DNA from: Paracoccus sanguinis
GTDB lineage: Bacteria; Pseudomonadota; Alphaproteobacteria; Rhodobacterales; Rhodobacteraceae
DNA length: 64,000 nucleotides
Reading direction: 5' to 3'
NCBI RefSeq assembly: GCF_900106665.1
Contig: NZ_FNNA01000004.1
Coordinates: forward strand, 62,001 to 126,000
The stretch's first letter is position 1; every line of letters starts with the position of its first letter. The position numbers were made by a program, and so were the translations under genes. The notes below the pieces were generated by a model that saw nothing but the letters and a program-made list of their open reading frames with translations, ran no database searches and was not told the origin of the DNA. Shown here piece after piece: positions 7,729 through 16,285 of this stretch.

Positions 7729-9380
7729 GGCCCGTCGTACGAGATGCGGTAGATGGCCCCGGCCAGGTCATCCGAGACGAGCAGCGAGCCGTCCTTCAGC
7801 ATCGCCACATCGACCGGACGGCCGAGATACTCGCCCGAGGGCGTCAGCCAGCCCTCGGCGAAGGGCTCGGTCACAGCGGTGCCGTCGGCGGCGATCCGCG
7901 TGACCATGACGCGGGCGCCGACCGGCTCGGTGCGGTTCCACGAGCCGTGCTGGGCCGAGAAGATCGCGCCCTTGTAGCTGTCGGGGAACTGGTCGCCGGT
8001 ATAGAACACCATGCCGAGGTCGGCGGCGTGCGGCGCCATCTCGACCACCGGGGGGACGGCGTCGGCGGGGGGCGTCTCGTCCTGGTACTCGACCGTGCGG
8101 ACCGTCCCGCCGCCGTACCACGGGAAGCCGAAATTCTGCCCCTGGGCGGTGGCGCGGTTCAGCTCTCCGGGTGGGGTGTCGTCGCCCATGCCGTCGACCT
8201 GGTTGTCGGTGAACCACAGCTCGGTCGTGCCGGGGCGGAAGTCCATGCCGACCGAGTTGCGGATGCCGTCCACATAGACCTCGCGCTCGGCCCCGTCCTG
8301 GGTCATGCGGACGATGCCGCCGATGCCGTGGCTCTTGAAGACCTCGCGCTTGTCCTTGGGCGGGACGTTGAAGGGCTGACCCAGCGCGACATACAGTCTG
8401 CCGTCCGGCCCGATCCGGCAGACCCGGGCGGTGTGGTTGTAGCTTTCCTCGCTGGCGGGGATGAGCGCGCCCTTGGGCACCGCCTCGAAGGCCGCGACGT
8501 CCGGGCCCTCATAGAAGAACTCGGCGGCGGGGAACTTGAGGATGCGGTTCTGCTCGGCGATGAACAGCACCCCGTCGGGCGAGAAGCAGGGCCCGTTCGG
8601 GATCGAGAACTGCAGCGAGGGGGCGAAATCCTTGACCTCGTCGGCGACGCGATCCTTGTTGCGGTCGGTGACCGCCCAGACCTTTTCCTTGCGGGTGCCG
8701 ACGAAGGTGACGATGCCCTGCGTGCCCACCGCCATGTGCCGCGCGTCCGGCACGATGGCATAGAGCGAGATCCTGAACCCGTCGGGCAGGGTGATCGCCT
8801 CGAGGTTCTTGCGGATTCCGTCGGCGAAGGGGCCGTCCTGCGGGATGGTGGTGAAGGTCGCGCCCGCGGACTGCTGGAAGTTCGAGAGCTTGCCGAGGTT
8901 GGCGTCGCCGGCTGTTGGGGCAGGGGCTGGGGCGGCGTTGGCGTCCGGGGCCGCGGGCGCGGTGACGGCCGGCGGGGGGGCTACTGCTGCAGGCGGTGCC
9001 GCGGGCGCCGCCGCGGGCGCCGCGGCAGCCTCGGCCGCCGGCTGGGTCGCGGCGGTCGGCGGGGCCTCGACCGGCGGCGGGGCCGTGTCGGGCGGCGGGG
9101 CAGGTGGGGTCTCGGCGGTCACCGCCGCGGTCGCGGCGTCGGGCGCGGCGGCGGTGCCCTCGGGCGCGGTGGCGGCGGCGATCGGCGCCGGCGCGGCGCT
9201 GGGGGTCGCCCCCGTGCCCTGCGCCGTCGTGTCCGTGGCTGGGGCGGGTGCCGCGGCCGGGGCAGGGGCCGCGGCCGGGGCAGGGGCCGCGGCCGGAGCG
9301 GGGGCCGCCGTCTGGCCCGCCGCCGGCAGCGCCGCCGCCAGCGCCAGCGCGGCGGCCGTGCAAAGCAGTCTCGTCATCAT
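7725..9380 (-). CDS. sorbosone dehydrogenase-like PQQ/soluble-type beta-propeller protein with Ala/Pro-rich N-terminus
   Basis: A 551-residue exported protein. After a signal peptide come about 140 residues made almost wholly of Ala and Pro with some Thr, then a propeller domain (about 175-550) of the glucose/sorbosone dehydrogenase family. Family features include SYNHTARVCRIGPDGRLYVA, GRP-x-DV and QHGSWNR near the C-terminus. The known members oxidise sugars or sugar aldehydes with PQQ in the periplasm. The low-complexity part is probably a flexible linker or cell-wall spacer and is unusual for the family. The gene sits between a GMC oxidoreductase and a di-heme cytochrome on one transcript, which suggests consecutive oxidation steps. 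Confidence 0.85.
   Translation of the reverse strand: MMTRLLCTAAALALAAALPAAGQTAAPAPAAAPAPAAAPAPAAAPAPATDTTAQGTGATPSAAPAPIAAATAPEGTAAAPDAATAAVTAETPPAPPPDTAPPPVEAPPTAATQPAAEAAAAPAAAPAAPPAAVAPPPAVTAPAAPDANAAPAPAPTAGDANLGKLSNFQQSAGATFTTIPQDGPFADGIRKNLEAITLPDGFRISLYAIVPDARHMAVGTQGIVTFVGTRKEKVWAVTDRNKDRVADEVKDFAPSLQFSIPNGPCFSPDGVLFIAEQNRILKFPAAEFFYEGPDVAAFEAVPKGALIPASEESYNHTARVCRIGPDGRLYVALGQPFNVPPKDKREVFKSHGIGGIVRMTQDGAEREVYVDGIRNSVGMDFRPGTTELWFTDNQVDGMGDDTPPGELNRATAQGQNFGFPWYGGGTVRTVEYQDETPPADAVPPVVEMAPHAADLGMVFYTGDQFPDSYKGAIFSAQHGSWNRTEPVGARVMVTRIAADGTAVTEPFAEGWLTPSGEYLGRPVDVAMLKDGSLLVSDDLAGAIYRISYDGP
9241..9306. repeat. 18-bp tandem repeat encoding an Ala/Pro linker
   Basis: About three and a half near-identical 18-bp units (CCGCGGCCGGGGCAGGGG type) lie in the 5' part of the sorbosone-dehydrogenase-like gene, encoding APAPAA units on the minus strand. 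Copy number could vary by slippage. Confidence 0.7.
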
Positions 9381-9438
9381 GTCCTCCCGGGGGTTGCGCC
9401 GGGGGTCACGGGCGGACCCCGGCCGCGGATAAGGGGGA

Positions 9439-9461
9439 CTGCGCCGCGCGCGGCGGCGCAG
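9439..9461. other. hairpin after the GMC oxidoreductase gene
   Basis: A perfect 9-bp inverted repeat (CTGCGCCGC / GCGGCGCAG) with a 5-base loop lies just downstream of the GMC stop codon on the minus strand. No T-run follows, so it may only partly terminate or protect the mRNA 3' end before the next gene of the operon. Confidence 0.4.
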
Positions 9462-9467
9462 ACGGGT

Positions 9468-11045
9468 TCACAGATTGCCCTTGGCCATCTCGCCGGCGAT
9501 GTGCTCGGCCTGCCGGATCGCCAGCGCCACGATGGTCAGCGTCGGGTTCTCGGCCGCGCCGGTGGTGAACTGGCTGCCGTCCGAGACGAACAGGTTGGCG
9601 ATGTCGTGGCTTTGCCCGTGCCGGTTCACCACCCCGTCGCGGGCGTGTTCCGACATCCGGTTGGTCCCGAGGTTGTGGGTCGAGGGGTAGGGCGGCGTCG
9701 GCAGCGTCCGCGTGGCGCCCACCGCCTTGTAGATGGCGATGCCCTTCTCATAGGCGTGCTCGCGCATGGCCACGTCGTTCGGATGGTCGCTGTAGTGCAC
9801 GTCCGCGACCGGCATCCCGTGGTCGTCCGTGACCTCGGCGTTCAGCGTCACGCGGTTCGTTTCCTGCGGCATGTCCTCGCCCACGATCCACATCCCGGCC
9901 ATGTTCTCATAGGCGTCGAGCGCGGTGGTGAACGACCGCCCCCAGCCGCCGGGGTCGAGGAACGCGGCCATGAACGGCAGCCCGAGGCTCAGCGTCTCGA
10001 GCTCGTAGCCGCCGACGAACCCGCGCGAGGGGTCGTGGCGCGCCTCGTCCTGGATGATCCCGGCCATGGTCGTGCCGCGCCACATCCGCACCGGCTTCTC
10101 GAAGATGCCGTAGACCGAGCCGGTGGTGTGGCGCATGTAGTTGCGCCCGACCTGGCCCGAGCTGTTGGCGAGCCCGTCGGGGAACAGGTTCGAGGCGCTG
10201 TTGAGCAAGAGCCGCGGGCTTTCGATCGAGTTGCCCGCGACGCAGACCACGCGCGCGCCCTGCCGCTGCTCGGTGCCGTTGGCGTCCTTGTAGACGCCGC
10301 CGGTGACCTTGCCGCTGTCGTCATGCTCGATCCGCATGACGTGGCAGCGCTCGCGCACCTCGAGGTTGCCGGTGGCCTCGCCGCGCGGGATGTCGGTATA
10401 GGCGGCCGACCACTTGGCGCCCCATTTGCAGCCCTGAAAGCAGAACCCGGTCTGCTGGCAGGCCATCCGGTCGTCGTATTCGACGCTGTTGATCGCCATG
10501 CGCCCGGTGTGGACTTCGGTGCAGCCGATGGCGCGGGCGCCTGTCTCGAACACCTTGTAGTTGTTCGACCCCGGCAGGCCGGGGCGGTCGCCGGTGCGGG
10601 TGACGCCCAGCTTCGCCTCGGCGCGGTCGTACCAGGGCGCCATCTCGTCGGCGTCGATCGGCCAGTCGAGCAGGTTCGCGCCCGCCACCGCGCCATAGAT
10701 CGTGCGCGCCTTCCACTCGTGCGGCTGGAAGCGGATCGAGGCGCCGGCCCAGTGGATCGAGGTGCCCCCCACCGCCTTGACGATCCACGCCGGCAGGTTC
10801 TTGAAGTCGCGGGCCACGCGCCAGTCGCCGCTGGTCGTGCGCGTGTCGGTCCAGGCGAGCTGGCCGAAGCTGTCCCATTCGTCGTTGATGTAGTCCTCGG
10901 GCAGGTAGCGGCCCCCGGCCTCGAGTGCCACGACCTTGACGCCCTTCTGCGCCAGCTCGTTGGCCAGGACGCCGCCCCCGGCGCCGGTGCCGATCACGAC
11001 CACGACGCTGTCGTCGGCCAGATCGAAACGTGCAGGATTTGCCAT
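9468..11045 (-). CDS. GMC family oxidoreductase (FAD, large subunit of a periplasmic polyol/sugar dehydrogenase)
   Basis: A 525-residue FAD flavoprotein of the glucose-methanol-choline family. The dinucleotide fold VVVIGTGAGGG lies at about 14-24, the VGGTSIHWAG segment near 90-99, and the C-terminal HNLGTNRM with NPTLTIVALA is characteristic. It has no signal peptide, and the small subunit directly upstream carries a Tat-like signal, as in gluconate 2-dehydrogenase and sorbitol or fructose dehydrogenases, where the large subunit is carried across by its partner. It probably oxidises a sugar, sugar acid or polyol and hands electrons to the cytochrome encoded downstream. The substrate cannot be told from sequence. 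Confidence 0.9.
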   Translation of the reverse strand: MANPARFDLADDSVVVVIGTGAGGGVLANELAQKGVKVVALEAGGRYLPEDYINDEWDSFGQLAWTDTRTTSGDWRVARDFKNLPAWIVKAVGGTSIHWAGASIRFQPHEWKARTIYGAVAGANLLDWPIDADEMAPWYDRAEAKLGVTRTGDRPGLPGSNNYKVFETGARAIGCTEVHTGRMAINSVEYDDRMACQQTGFCFQGCKWGAKWSAAYTDIPRGEATGNLEVRERCHVMRIEHDDSGKVTGGVYKDANGTEQRQGARVVCVAGNSIESPRLLLNSASNLFPDGLANSSGQVGRNYMRHTTGSVYGIFEKPVRMWRGTTMAGIIQDEARHDPSRGFVGGYELETLSLGLPFMAAFLDPGGWGRSFTTALDAYENMAGMWIVGEDMPQETNRVTLNAEVTDDHGMPVADVHYSDHPNDVAMREHAYEKGIAIYKAVGATRTLPTPPYPSTHNLGTNRMSEHARDGVVNRHGQSHDIANLFVSDGSQFTTGAAENPTLTIVALAIRQAEHIAGEMAKGNL

Positions 11046-11057
11046 GATCCGTCCCCC

Positions 11058-11627
11058 TTACAGCCAGTCGATGTCGTCGAAGCCGCGGTTGATGTAGCCG
11101 CCTTTCGAGTAGCTCTCGCCCTCGTAGCCGAAGAGCGGCCAGACCTCTTTCTGGTTGTAGAGCCCGGTCACCAGCCCCGAGCGGACGGTCTGGAAGAAGT
11201 CGCCGCGCTCGATGTCCTGCAGGATGGCGGTGCGGTCGCTCTCCCACCGCGCGGCGGCGTAGGAGGTGAAGCCGCGGCCGCGGGCGGCGGCGTCCAGCGC
11301 GGCGATCCCGGCCTCGACCATCTCCGCCTTGGCGGGATCGTCGTAGCCCTTGACCGCGACGGCGTAGAAGCGGTCGGCCAGGCGGTCGTGCGGATAGATG
11401 TCGCGCGCCATCTGGATCAGCGTGGCCATGGTCTCGGGCTTGAGCGTCGTGACCTCGACTGCCCAGGCGGCGTCCCGCGCGGTCACGAAGCCCGCGCCGA
11501 CGATCAGCGTCGTGCCGAAGGCGGCGCCGCGCGCCAGCAGGGCGCGGCGCGTCAGCCCGCGCGGCGCGGGCTCTGCGCCCGCCGCGGCGCCCGCATCCGG
11601 CCGGGCGCGTGTCTCGGTGGTCTCCAC
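11058..11627 (-). CDS. gluconate 2-dehydrogenase subunit 3 family protein (Tat-exported small subunit)
   Basis: A 189-residue protein of the GMC small-subunit family. The N-terminus has a twin-arginine-type signal (LTRRALLARG, then the hydrophobic stretch GTTLIVGAGF). The mature part shows the family's DIYPHDRLADRFY region and a C-terminal WPLFGYEGESYSKGGY segment. It would escort the folded flavoprotein encoded 12 bases downstream through the Tat pathway and form its complex. The gene order small subunit, GMC subunit, second dehydrogenase, cytochrome c is co-directional with short gaps. Confidence 0.9.
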   Translation of the reverse strand: METTETRARPDAGAAAGAEPAPRGLTRRALLARGAAFGTTLIVGAGFVTARDAAWAVEVTTLKPETMATLIQMARDIYPHDRLADRFYAVAVKGYDDPAKAEMVEAGIAALDAAARGRGFTSYAAARWESDRTAILQDIERGDFFQTVRSGLVTGLYNQKEVWPLFGYEGESYSKGGYINRGFDDIDWL

Positions 11628-11695
11628 TGGCTTCCCCCTCCCCCTTGGGTTGCTTTGGAACTGGCCCGGCCGCGCCTCCCCGCGCGGCGGGGCGC

Positions 11696-12091
11696 TCAGG
11701 CGAAGCGGCCCCCCCGTTCGATCACCTCGATCTGGTAGCCGTCGGGGTCCGCGACGAAGAAGAACCGCGCGAAGGGCTGGCCGTCCTTGAGGAACGACTT
11801 GATGTCGCGCGGCGCGTGGCCGAGGTCGGCCAGCCGCCGGTGGGCGGCGGGCAGGTCGTCCACGACGAAGGCCACATGGCCGTAGCCGTCGCCCAGGTCA
11901 TAGGGCTCGGTCCGGTCGGCGTTCACCGTCAGCTCGATCTCGAACCCGGTCTCGGCGTTCGACAGGTAGATGAGCGAGAACCCGTCGAAGCGATGCGTCT
12001 CGATCCGGTCCAGCCCGAAGCCGTCGCGGTAGAAGGCGATCGCCCGCGCCTCGTCGAGGACCCGGATCATCATGTGCACGGCCTTGGCCAT
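11696..12091 (-). CDS. VOC family protein (lactoylglutathione lyase-like)
   Basis: A 131-residue single-domain vicinal-oxygen-chelate protein with two beta-alpha-beta-beta-beta modules. Likely metal ligands are H6 (AVHMMIRV), Glu in FEIELTVN, His in GYGHVAFVVDD and Glu in GYQIEVIE, the glyoxalase I pattern. It may detoxify methylglyoxal with glutathione, or isomerise a related sugar-derived oxoaldehyde. It lies 68 bp upstream of the Tat small-subunit gene on the same strand. The family is firm; the substrate is uncertain. Confidence 0.87.
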   Translation of the reverse strand: MAKAVHMMIRVLDEARAIAFYRDGFGLDRIETHRFDGFSLIYLSNAETGFEIELTVNADRTEPYDLGDGYGHVAFVVDDLPAAHRRLADLGHAPRDIKSFLKDGQPFARFFFVADPDGYQIEVIERGGRFA

Positions 12092-12160
12092 CTGTCCCCC
12101 TTGCGGTTGTGCAGGGGGCCAGTGTGCGGCCTTGGCGGCGGCGGGGGTAGTAGGGGGCTA

Positions 12161-12472
12161 CTACGCCGACTTTCGGTCGAGCTCCGGCGCCCGTGCCAGC
12201 AGCGCGGCCGCGGCCCCCATCTCGGCGCGGGTCAGGCAGGCGCAGCGCAGCAGCGAGGTGAAGTTGGTCGCCTCGCCCTGCGACAGCAGCACCTCGTCGT
12301 GCAGGCGCGAGATGAAGGCCGGGGTGGTCAGCCCTTCCTCGGCCGCGATCTGGTCGAGGATCTTCCAGAACGCGCGCTCGAGCCGGATCGAGGTCGACTG
12401 CCCGTTCAGCCGCAGCCGCCGGGTCAGCGGCTGGTAGCGGCTCATGTCCTGATGGGCGAACATTCGGCACAT
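12161..12472 (-). CDS. ribbon-helix-helix domain protein
   Basis: A 103-residue protein with an RHH-type domain (about 20-80: RLNGQSTSIRLERAFWKILDQIAAEEG). It belongs to the alphaproteobacterial RHH_4-like group; some relatives are thought to regulate or accompany metabolic genes. The beta-strand GQSTSIRL would contact DNA as a dimer. AAGGA 8 bases before ATG 12472 supports the start. It is the first of a co-directional series with the VOC and GMC genes, so it may be their regulator, but no target site was identified. A TTGACA element upstream (12523-12528, minus strand) may belong to its promoter. Confidence 0.75.
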   Translation of the reverse strand: MCRMFAHQDMSRYQPLTRRLRLNGQSTSIRLERAFWKILDQIAAEEGLTTPAFISRLHDEVLLSQGEATNFTSLLRCACLTRAEMGAAAALLARAPELDRKSA

Positions 12473-12550
12473 GGCGGGGTTCCTTACGCCTGACCCCGAC
12501 GATGCGGCGCAGGGGGCCGGTCTGTCAAGGAAGGCGGGGGAGGGGGGGCC

Positions 12551-13609
12551 TCACCCCACCGCGATCAGATGGTTGTCCCACGCCAGCTCGTGCCGGGCGC
12601 GCAGGCGCAGGCCGTCGGGGTCGGCGGTCCACACGGCGCCGGCGCCGTCGGTCAGGGTGAAGGCCGCGTCCGGGGCGGGGGCCGCGCCGCACAGATCGGC
12701 GCGGCGCAGCGTCGCCAGATGCGCGCCCGCCGCGTCGTGGATCAACGCCACCCCGCCGCGCGGCGAGGTGACCGCGATCAGCCCGGCGTTGGCCGCGATC
12801 GAGCCGGCGTAGCCCTGCATCGCCAGCGCCTCGGCCTCGGGCGCGGGGCAGAGGGTCAGCCCGTCGCCCTGCGCCAGCCCGAGCAGCGGCACCGGCTCGG
12901 TCGCCTCGCCCTGCCACTGCATCGCGAAGGCCACGCCCGCGCCGGTCAGCGCGAGGTGGCGGATCGAGTTCCGCGCCAGCTCGGGCGCCAGCTCGTGGCG
13001 CGAGAGCAGCGCGCCCTCGGCGTCCAGCACGGCGAGGTTCGCGCGCATCGTGTCGAGGTTCAGCGGCGTGCGGTCCTCGGGGTCGGTGGCGATGCCGCCG
13101 TTCGCCACCACCAGCGTGCCGTCGGGACGCACGCGCAGCTCATGCGGGCCGATCCCGGCCGAGTCCCACTCGCCCAGCCGGCGATAGTCGCGGCTGTCCC
13201 AGATGCCGACCCGGCCGGCCGAGCCCTCGGCCACCACCTCGGAGGTATAGAGCCGCGTCCCGTCCGGCGAGAAGGCGCCGTGGCCGTTGAACTGGCGGCC
13301 TTCGGGCGGGGCAAGGCGGCGGATCACCGCGCCGGTGCGGCAGTCGAGCGCCACGCCGAAGACGCCGGGGCGGCGGGCAAAGGCGACCGCCTCGGCGCGC
13401 TCGGGGTGGATGGCGGCGGCGTGGCCGCGGCCGGGCAGGGGCACCGCAAAGGTCAGCGCGCCATCGGCGGCGATGCCGTGCAGGGCGTGGCTGCCGTCCG
13501 GGTGGCGGGCAGCGGCGACCCAGGCGGGGGCGCCGACCGTGGCCCAGCCGCGGGCCGGCAGCAGCAGGGCAGCGGCCAGCCCCTTGAGCAGCGTGCGGCG
13601 GTCGCTCAT
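12551..13609 (-). CDS. DUF1513 domain-containing protein (iron cluster)
   Basis: A 352-residue exported beta-propeller-like protein. The N-terminal SDRRTLLKGLAAALLLP is a Tat-type signal. Repeated segments (GAFSPDGTRLYTSE, GPHELRVRPDGTLVVANGG) match DUF1513. Genes of this family almost always travel with imelysin and di-heme oxidoreductase genes, as here, and the group is linked to periplasmic iron handling. Its start overlaps the imelysin stop by one base (TGATG). The molecular role of DUF1513 is not established. Confidence 0.88.
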   Translation of the reverse strand: MSDRRTLLKGLAAALLLPARGWATVGAPAWVAAARHPDGSHALHGIAADGALTFAVPLPGRGHAAAIHPERAEAVAFARRPGVFGVALDCRTGAVIRRLAPPEGRQFNGHGAFSPDGTRLYTSEVVAEGSAGRVGIWDSRDYRRLGEWDSAGIGPHELRVRPDGTLVVANGGIATDPEDRTPLNLDTMRANLAVLDAEGALLSRHELAPELARNSIRHLALTGAGVAFAMQWQGEATEPVPLLGLAQGDGLTLCPAPEAEALAMQGYAGSIAANAGLIAVTSPRGGVALIHDAAGAHLATLRRADLCGAAPAPDAAFTLTDGAGAVWTADPDGLRLRARHELAWDNHLIAVG

Positions 13610-14595
13610 CAGTCGCCGTCCTGGGCGTTGAACCCGGCCGAGACGCCGAGCGCCGGGCCGATCTCGGCCTCGACCGCGGCGCGTGCGGCGGTGACGGCCT
13701 GCTGCAGGATCTCGACCTTGAGCCTCCCCTGAGGGTCGGCCACCCCGGCGAAGACCGGGTCGTCCAGTCCCTCGGCCAGCGCCAGCGCGCGGTCAAAGGC
13801 GGCCTGCGTCTGCGGCGCGGGGCTATGCAGTGCCAGCGCGAGGTCGCGCATCCCGCCGAGCGACTGCGCCACGTTCCGCAGGCTGCGGCCGGCGGCGGCG
13901 GCCTCGGCGCGCTCGGGGCGGGGCTTGTCGAAACTGCCGAGCGGGCGGCCGAGCCGCGTCGTCTCGAGGGTCGTGAGCCCGGTGACGAGTTGCGTGAACA
14001 GCGCCTGCCGCGCCTCGGTCTCGGTCAGATAGGTGGTGTTGGCGCCGCCCGGCGCGGTCAGCAGCGCCGCCTGCGCCGGCCAGTCGGCGGCGATCTCGGC
14101 CGCGATCCGGGCGAGGTCGGCGGCGGTGGCGCGGGTCAGGCGGCAGACATCGGCCTCGGACCCCGTGAGTGCCGAGGGGTAGAGCAGCCGCTCAAGCCCC
14201 GAGAGCCCGCGCATGGCGACCGACAGCTGGGCGAAGTCCGCGGGCCGGTCGGCGACCGCCGCGCCATCGGCCAGCACCGCCTGCTGCGCCCGCAGGCCCG
14301 AGGCCTTGGGGTCGGGCCAGAAGGCCATCGCGAGCCCGCGCCCGTCGCGTTCCACCGCGCCGAGCCGCAGGAAGTCGATGCGCGCCCAGGCGTCCCAGGC
14401 GTCCTGATAGTCCGGGCGCAGCGCCTCGGGCGCGCAGTCGCGGGCCGCGGCCTCGGCCAGCGCCGCGGTGCGGTCCGCGAGCGTTTCGTAGGCCGGGGCG
14501 ATCACCGCGACGGCCTCGGCCACGTCGGCGGTGGCGGGGTGGGCGAGGGGCGCGGCGAGCATCCCCAGCGCCAGCGTCAGAGCGATGCGAGCCAT
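13609..14595 (-). CDS. imelysin family periplasmic protein
   Basis: A 328-residue protein with a signal peptide (about 1-23) and an imelysin (peptidase M75) domain. The segment GLSGLERLLYP corresponds to the GxHxxE region of imelysins, with Leu-Glu instead of the His motif, so the metal motif is degenerate here. Imelysin-like proteins act in iron uptake in the periplasm. The 5' end overlaps the 3' end of the di-heme oxidoreductase gene by 19 bases and the 3' end is coupled to the DUF1513 gene. It is a second, diverged imelysin of the cluster. Confidence 0.88.
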   Translation of the reverse strand: MARIALTLALGMLAAPLAHPATADVAEAVAVIAPAYETLADRTAALAEAAARDCAPEALRPDYQDAWDAWARIDFLRLGAVERDGRGLAMAFWPDPKASGLRAQQAVLADGAAVADRPADFAQLSVAMRGLSGLERLLYPSALTGSEADVCRLTRATAADLARIAAEIAADWPAQAALLTAPGGANTTYLTETEARQALFTQLVTGLTTLETTRLGRPLGSFDKPRPERAEAAAAGRSLRNVAQSLGGMRDLALALHSPAPQTQAAFDRALALAEGLDDPVFAGVADPQGRLKVEILQQAVTAARAAVEAEIGPALGVSAGFNAQDGD

Positions 14596-16175
14596 GCGAT
14601 CAGCGCCTCCCTCTCCTTGGTGGGCAGCGCCACCACGGCGTCGCGGGCGGGCTGCGCCTCGCCGCCGTGCCACAGCACCGCCTCGATCAGCGACCGCGCG
14701 CGGCCGTCGTGCAGATAGCTTTCCACCCCGGTCACCTTGCCGTTGAGCGCGATCCCCCACAAGGGCGCGGTCCGCCACTCGCGCCCGTCGGCGCGGGCCT
14801 CGGGGCGGTGGTCGGCCAGCCCCTCGCCCATGTCGTGCAGCAGCAGGTCCGAATAGGGCCAGATGAGCTGGAAGCTCTGCTCGGGCCGGTCGGCCAGGCG
14901 GTGGGTCACGAACTTGGGCCGGTGGCAGGACGTGCAGCCGATGGCATAGGCGATTTCCTTGCCGCGCAGCACCTGCGGGTCGGCGGCGTTGCGGCGTTCC
15001 GGCACGGCGAGGTTGCGCGAGTAGAAGGTCACGAGGTCGAGGCTCGGCCCGTCCACCTCGAGCCCGTCGCGGACCCCCGGTTCCTGCCCCGCGGGGGCGG
15101 CGCGGCAGTCGGGCTGCGCCTCGGTGCACTCGCCCGCGGGGTCGGGGAACAGCGGGTTCGACAGCCCCATGTCGCCGGCAAAGGCGCTGGCCGACTGTTC
15201 GCGGATCGTGGCGTTGCCCGCCTTGTGGCCGAAGCGGCCCAGCATCGGGCGGTCGAACTCGGACGACCAGACGATCTGCGCCCGCCCCGAGATGCCGTCG
15301 CCGTCCGCGTCGTCCTCGTCCGCGGCGGCGACGATGTCGGCGACCGGGATCGCCTCGATCAGCCCCAGCCCGATCATCTGCGGCGCGACGCGGGGCGAGG
15401 TCTGCAGCGCCGGATGCGGCGGCCCGTAGGCGGGCGCCTCGACCGCATAGGTAGGCGCGCGGAGGTTGACGACCGTGCCGTCGGCCAGCGTCACCGGTTG
15501 CTCGGTCCAGCGCACCCCCATCCGCGCCTCGGCCAGATAGCCTTCGAGCGCGAGGTCCTGAAGCTGCCCGCCATAGACCGGGTCGGGCCGGGTCGGGTGA
15601 TAGCCGGGGATCTCGGGCCGCCCCGGCCCGCCGGGGACCGAGAGCCGCAGGAAGGCCGACACGCGGCTGTCCTCGGGGCCGTCCGGCGTATGCCCGCGGC
15701 CGTCCTTGATGTGGCAGTTCTGGCAGGCCCGCGCGTTGAAGAGCGGCCCCAGCCCGTCGCTGCCCCGCGTCGAGGACGGCGCCCCGACCCAGAGCTTGCG
15801 GAAGATGCCGTTGCCGATCTTGAAGTCCATCTCGCGTTCGACCGCCATGTTGGGCGAGAACTGCGAGAAGGCGTCGGCGGTGGGGATCAGCCGGGTGGTG
15901 GCGGCGCCCGCGGGCTTCGTCTCGAACGGCTCGGGGGCGGTGAAATCGGCGGGCGGGGCGAGGACGCCCGCGATCCGCGCCGTCTCGGCCGCGGTGCGGG
16001 GGATGATCGAGAGATGCGGCTCGGTCCGCCAGTCGCGCGTGGCGGCGGCGGGGTCGGCGGCGGGGGTGGTGTCGGGGGCGACCGGCACGGCGCGCACCGC
16101 GTCGGACGGCGTCTCGGCCCAGGCCGCCGTGGCGAGGCCGAGGGCGCAGAGGGCAATGAGGGGGCGCGGGATCAT
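14577..16175 (-). CDS. di-heme oxidoreductase family protein (DUF1111 / thiol-oxidoreductase-like)
   Basis: A 532-residue periplasmic di-heme protein. After a signal peptide (about 1-20) it has two heme c motifs, CQNCH (with ...LFNARAC) and CTSCHRPKF, and the conserved GRFGHKA segment of the family. It resembles the di-heme peroxidase superfamily and is found with imelysins in iron-regulated operons, where it may change the iron redox state during uptake. It lies between the two imelysin genes of this operon. The catalytic reaction is unproven. Confidence 0.9.
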   Translation of the reverse strand: MIPRPLIALCALGLATAAWAETPSDAVRAVPVAPDTTPAADPAAATRDWRTEPHLSIIPRTAAETARIAGVLAPPADFTAPEPFETKPAGAATTRLIPTADAFSQFSPNMAVEREMDFKIGNGIFRKLWVGAPSSTRGSDGLGPLFNARACQNCHIKDGRGHTPDGPEDSRVSAFLRLSVPGGPGRPEIPGYHPTRPDPVYGGQLQDLALEGYLAEARMGVRWTEQPVTLADGTVVNLRAPTYAVEAPAYGPPHPALQTSPRVAPQMIGLGLIEAIPVADIVAAADEDDADGDGISGRAQIVWSSEFDRPMLGRFGHKAGNATIREQSASAFAGDMGLSNPLFPDPAGECTEAQPDCRAAPAGQEPGVRDGLEVDGPSLDLVTFYSRNLAVPERRNAADPQVLRGKEIAYAIGCTSCHRPKFVTHRLADRPEQSFQLIWPYSDLLLHDMGEGLADHRPEARADGREWRTAPLWGIALNGKVTGVESYLHDGRARSLIEAVLWHGGEAQPARDAVVALPTKEREALIAWLASL

Positions 16176-16285
16176 CGGGGCCTGCGGGGTGTGTCAGGGG
16201 AACGGCGCCGGCCGCGCGGGGCGGCCGGGGCAGGGGGTTCAGGCGGCCGGGTCGGGACGGGCCGCCGACCCGCCCCGGCCGCGGC

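Noticed and set aside
7947..11738. Plus-strand open frame of 1263 codons
   Set aside because: It lies opposite the GMC and propeller genes and has the same low-complexity character as other antisense frames here.
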